From positions 1 to 7,112 of the forward strand of contig CAAFQT010000057.1 of NCBI GenBank assembly GCA_900765185.1: a stretch of DNA of 7,112 bases, read 5' to 3'. Below the pieces are notes generated by a model. The model was not told the origin of the DNA. It worked only from the letters and a program-made list of their open reading frames with translations, and made no database searches. Position 1 is the stretch's first letter. The number at the start of each line of letters is the position of its first letter. Below are positions 5,970-7,112 of this stretch, piece after piece. The position numbers and the translations under genes are program-made. Source of the stretch: an uncultured Collinsella sp. (GTDB lineage: Bacteria; Actinomycetota; Coriobacteriia; Coriobacteriales; Coriobacteriaceae).

Positions 5970-6635
5970 ATGGAAGCGCATCAAAAGCAGATAACCGTAT
6001 ATTCGAATCATGCGGAAAGCGCACCTGCCATCTATCTTCCCGTAGTCATGGGCAACGGCGGCGAGGTCTATGACCGCTGCCGAGAGCTCGACTGTCCGCC
6101 ATTCACCCTCGTCGCCATTGGCGGGCTCGATTGGAATCGCGAGCTGAGCCCCTGGGCATGCGACGGGACCGTACGCGATGCCGAGCCTTTCGGCGGCCAA
6201 GCTGCCGATTTTCTTGATGAGCTGCTGAATCAGATAATCCCCCAGGTCGAGTCGTCGCTTCCTCAACCGCCCACCCGGCGCGGCATTGCCGGTTACTCGC
6301 TCGCGGGCCTCTTCGCACTCTGGTCCCTCTGGCAAACCGACGCCTTTGACCGCGCCGCGAGCGCATCGGGGTCGCTATGGTTTCCCGACTTTGTCGATCG
6401 CGCCAGCACGGCCCCTTTTGCCGGCAGCCCGCAAGCCGTCTATCTGTCACTCGGCAAAAAGGAAACCAAGACACCCAACCGCATGATGAGGCACGTACTC
6501 GACGACACGCGCGCAATGGAAGAGCTACTCATCGAGCGCGGCATTCCAACAACGATGGAGCTCAACCCCGGCAATCACTTTGCCCAAACCGACTTGCGCA
6601 TGGCCCGCGGCATACACTGGATACTGACGCATTAA
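5970..6635 (+). CDS. Putative esterase, alpha/beta-hydrolase fold
   Basis: This 221-residue protein is probably a cytoplasmic serine hydrolase, since no signal peptide or membrane segment is seen. It has the nucleophile elbow GYSLAG with Ser110, preceded by a hydrophobic strand. GLDWNRELSPW (52-62) is a pattern common in the Fes/IroE-like putative esterases (PF00756, COG2819). SASGSLWFPDF (131-141) follows the nucleophile helix, and His203 in NPGNHFAQ is well placed as the catalytic His. The acid may be Glu165 in LGKKETKTPN, but this is uncertain. The substrate is unknown; relatives cleave siderophore esters, acyl esters or acetyl groups. The length is slightly short for the family but looks complete. 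The start at 5970 has a modest GAGAAG (5958-5963) 6 nt upstream. The gene stands alone, with a terminator before it and a bidirectional terminator right after its stop. Confidence 0.8.
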   Translation: MEAHQKQITVYSNHAESAPAIYLPVVMGNGGEVYDRCRELDCPPFTLVAIGGLDWNRELSPWACDGTVRDAEPFGGQAADFLDELLNQIIPQVESSLPQPPTRRGIAGYSLAGLFALWSLWQTDAFDRAASASGSLWFPDFVDRASTAPFAGSPQAVYLSLGKKETKTPNRMMRHVLDDTRAMEELLIERGIPTTMELNPGNHFAQTDLRMARGIHWILTH

Positions 6636-6637
6636 AA

Positions 6638-6673
6638 ATGGCGCCAACTCGTACGCATGGGCGCCATATTTTT
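6638..6673. terminator. Bidirectional terminator between convergent genes
   Basis: ATGGCGCC (6638-6645) pairs with GGCGCCAT (6660-6667) around a 14-nt loop. The plus strand has a T-run after the stem (6669-6673). The A-run before it (6634-6638) gives a T-run on the minus strand. It lies immediately after the esterase stop (6633-6635) and 27 nt beyond the end of the uracil permease gene, so it can end both transcripts. Confidence 0.88.
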
Positions 6674-6693
6674 GATTTTGCTGAACACAACTA

Positions 6694-7112
6694 CTACTCA
6701 GCAGCCTCCTCAAGCTCGGAGACATCAAACTCAAAGTCGTTACCCGGCAGGATGGCGTTAAGCACAATGCCCACCAGTGAGCCCGCGGCAATGCCGGACA
6801 GCGAAATGGTCACGCCGCCCAGCTCCAACACGATGGCGCCGGCGGTGCTGTACGCGATGCCGAGCGAAAGCACGAGCACCAGCGCGGCAACCAGCACGTT
6901 GCGGTTGTTCTGGAAATCGACCTGGTTCTCGATGAGGTTGCGGACGCCCACAGCGCTGATCATGCCGTAGAGCACGAGCGACACACCGCCGATCACACAC
7001 GCCGGCATGGCCGCAATGACAGCCGCGAACTTGGGGCAGAACGAAAGCACGATGGCGCAACACGCGGCAATTCGAATTACGCGCGGGTCGAACACGCGCG
7101 TCAGGGCGAGCA
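6694..7112 (-). CDS. uraA: Uracil permease, UraA type, C-terminal part (runs off the window edge)
   Basis: Uracil-xanthine permeases of the NCS2 superfamily import uracil by proton symport across the inner membrane. The visible 138 codons (open to the window edge, stop TAG at 6694-6696) include LTRVFDPRVIRIAA, then GGVSLVLYGMISAVGVRNLI and ENQVDFQNNRNVLV. These align residue by residue with the last helices of E. coli UraA (GGVSLLLYG...GIRVLIE...VDY...QNL). Two further hydrophobic segments and an acidic tail (DFEFDVSELEEAAE) follow. The N-terminal substrate-site helices lie outside the window, so uracil is favoured over xanthine only by overall resemblance. It converges with the esterase gene. 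It belongs to a different NCS2 branch from the permease at 461-1774. Confidence 0.85.
   Translation of the reverse strand, partial: LALTRVFDPRVIRIAACCAIVLSFCPKFAAVIAAMPACVIGGVSLVLYGMISAVGVRNLIENQVDFQNNRNVLVAALVLVLSLGIAYSTAGAIVLELGGVTISLSGIAAGSLVGIVLNAILPGNDFEFDVSELEEAAE

Noticed and set aside
461..7112. The two flanking nucleobase permeases as ends of a larger duplication
   Set aside because: They belong to different NCS2 branches (AzgA-type and UraA-type) and share no close similarity, so their nearness is likely chance or loose clustering.

Overview
The window looks like chromosomal DNA of a high-GC Gram-positive bacterium. A gut Coriobacteriia member close to Collinsella is the best guess. 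The basis is codon use rich in G/C at third positions, surface proteins ending in LAATG-type sorting signals, and the mix of AzgA-type and UraA-type nucleobase permeases. The genus is inferred from style and gene content; no marker gene in the window proves it.

Layout: (1) 1-267, minus strand: the N-terminal 89 codons of a peptide deformylase, cut by the window edge. (2) 268-460: divergent intergenic region with candidate -10 boxes on both strands. (3) 461-1774, plus: a complete AzgA/PbuG-type purine permease of the NCS2 superfamily, followed by a strong terminator. (4) 1982-3778 and 4050-5762, plus: two paralogous, sortase-anchored, parallel beta-helix surface proteins of 598 and 570 residues, each with its own conserved leader. 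(5) 5820-5857: terminator. (6) 5970-6635, plus: a 221-residue alpha/beta-hydrolase of the putative-esterase type. (7) 6638-6673: bidirectional terminator. (8) 6694-7112, minus: the C-terminal part of a UraA-type uracil permease, cut by the window edge.

The main result is the origin of the surface-protein pair. Between the two genes, at 3801-3845, lies an in-frame copy of the last 14 codons and stop of the upstream permease (WIAALAFLVYFFVA), followed by a copy of the permease terminator. The surface genes therefore arose by a tandem duplication of about 2 kb. Its left end lay inside the 3' end of the permease gene and its right end just past the surface-protein stop. Copy 1 now ends at the duplicated permease terminator, while copy 2 keeps what is probably the ancestral terminator.

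Since duplication the two proteins have diverged unevenly. Signal peptide, sorting signal and a central block are well conserved. The N-terminal beta-helix rungs differ strongly, and one complete rung is present only in copy 1. In the leaders, a 39-nt block and an 11-nt palindrome (ATAGGCCCTAT) are kept at constant spacing although flanking spacer has drifted, which suggests shared control. The genes appear to be transcribed singly, each with its own terminator. The two surface proteins probably act outside the cell on glycans or host surfaces, and the permeases import nucleobases. No direct functional link between the two groups is visible.
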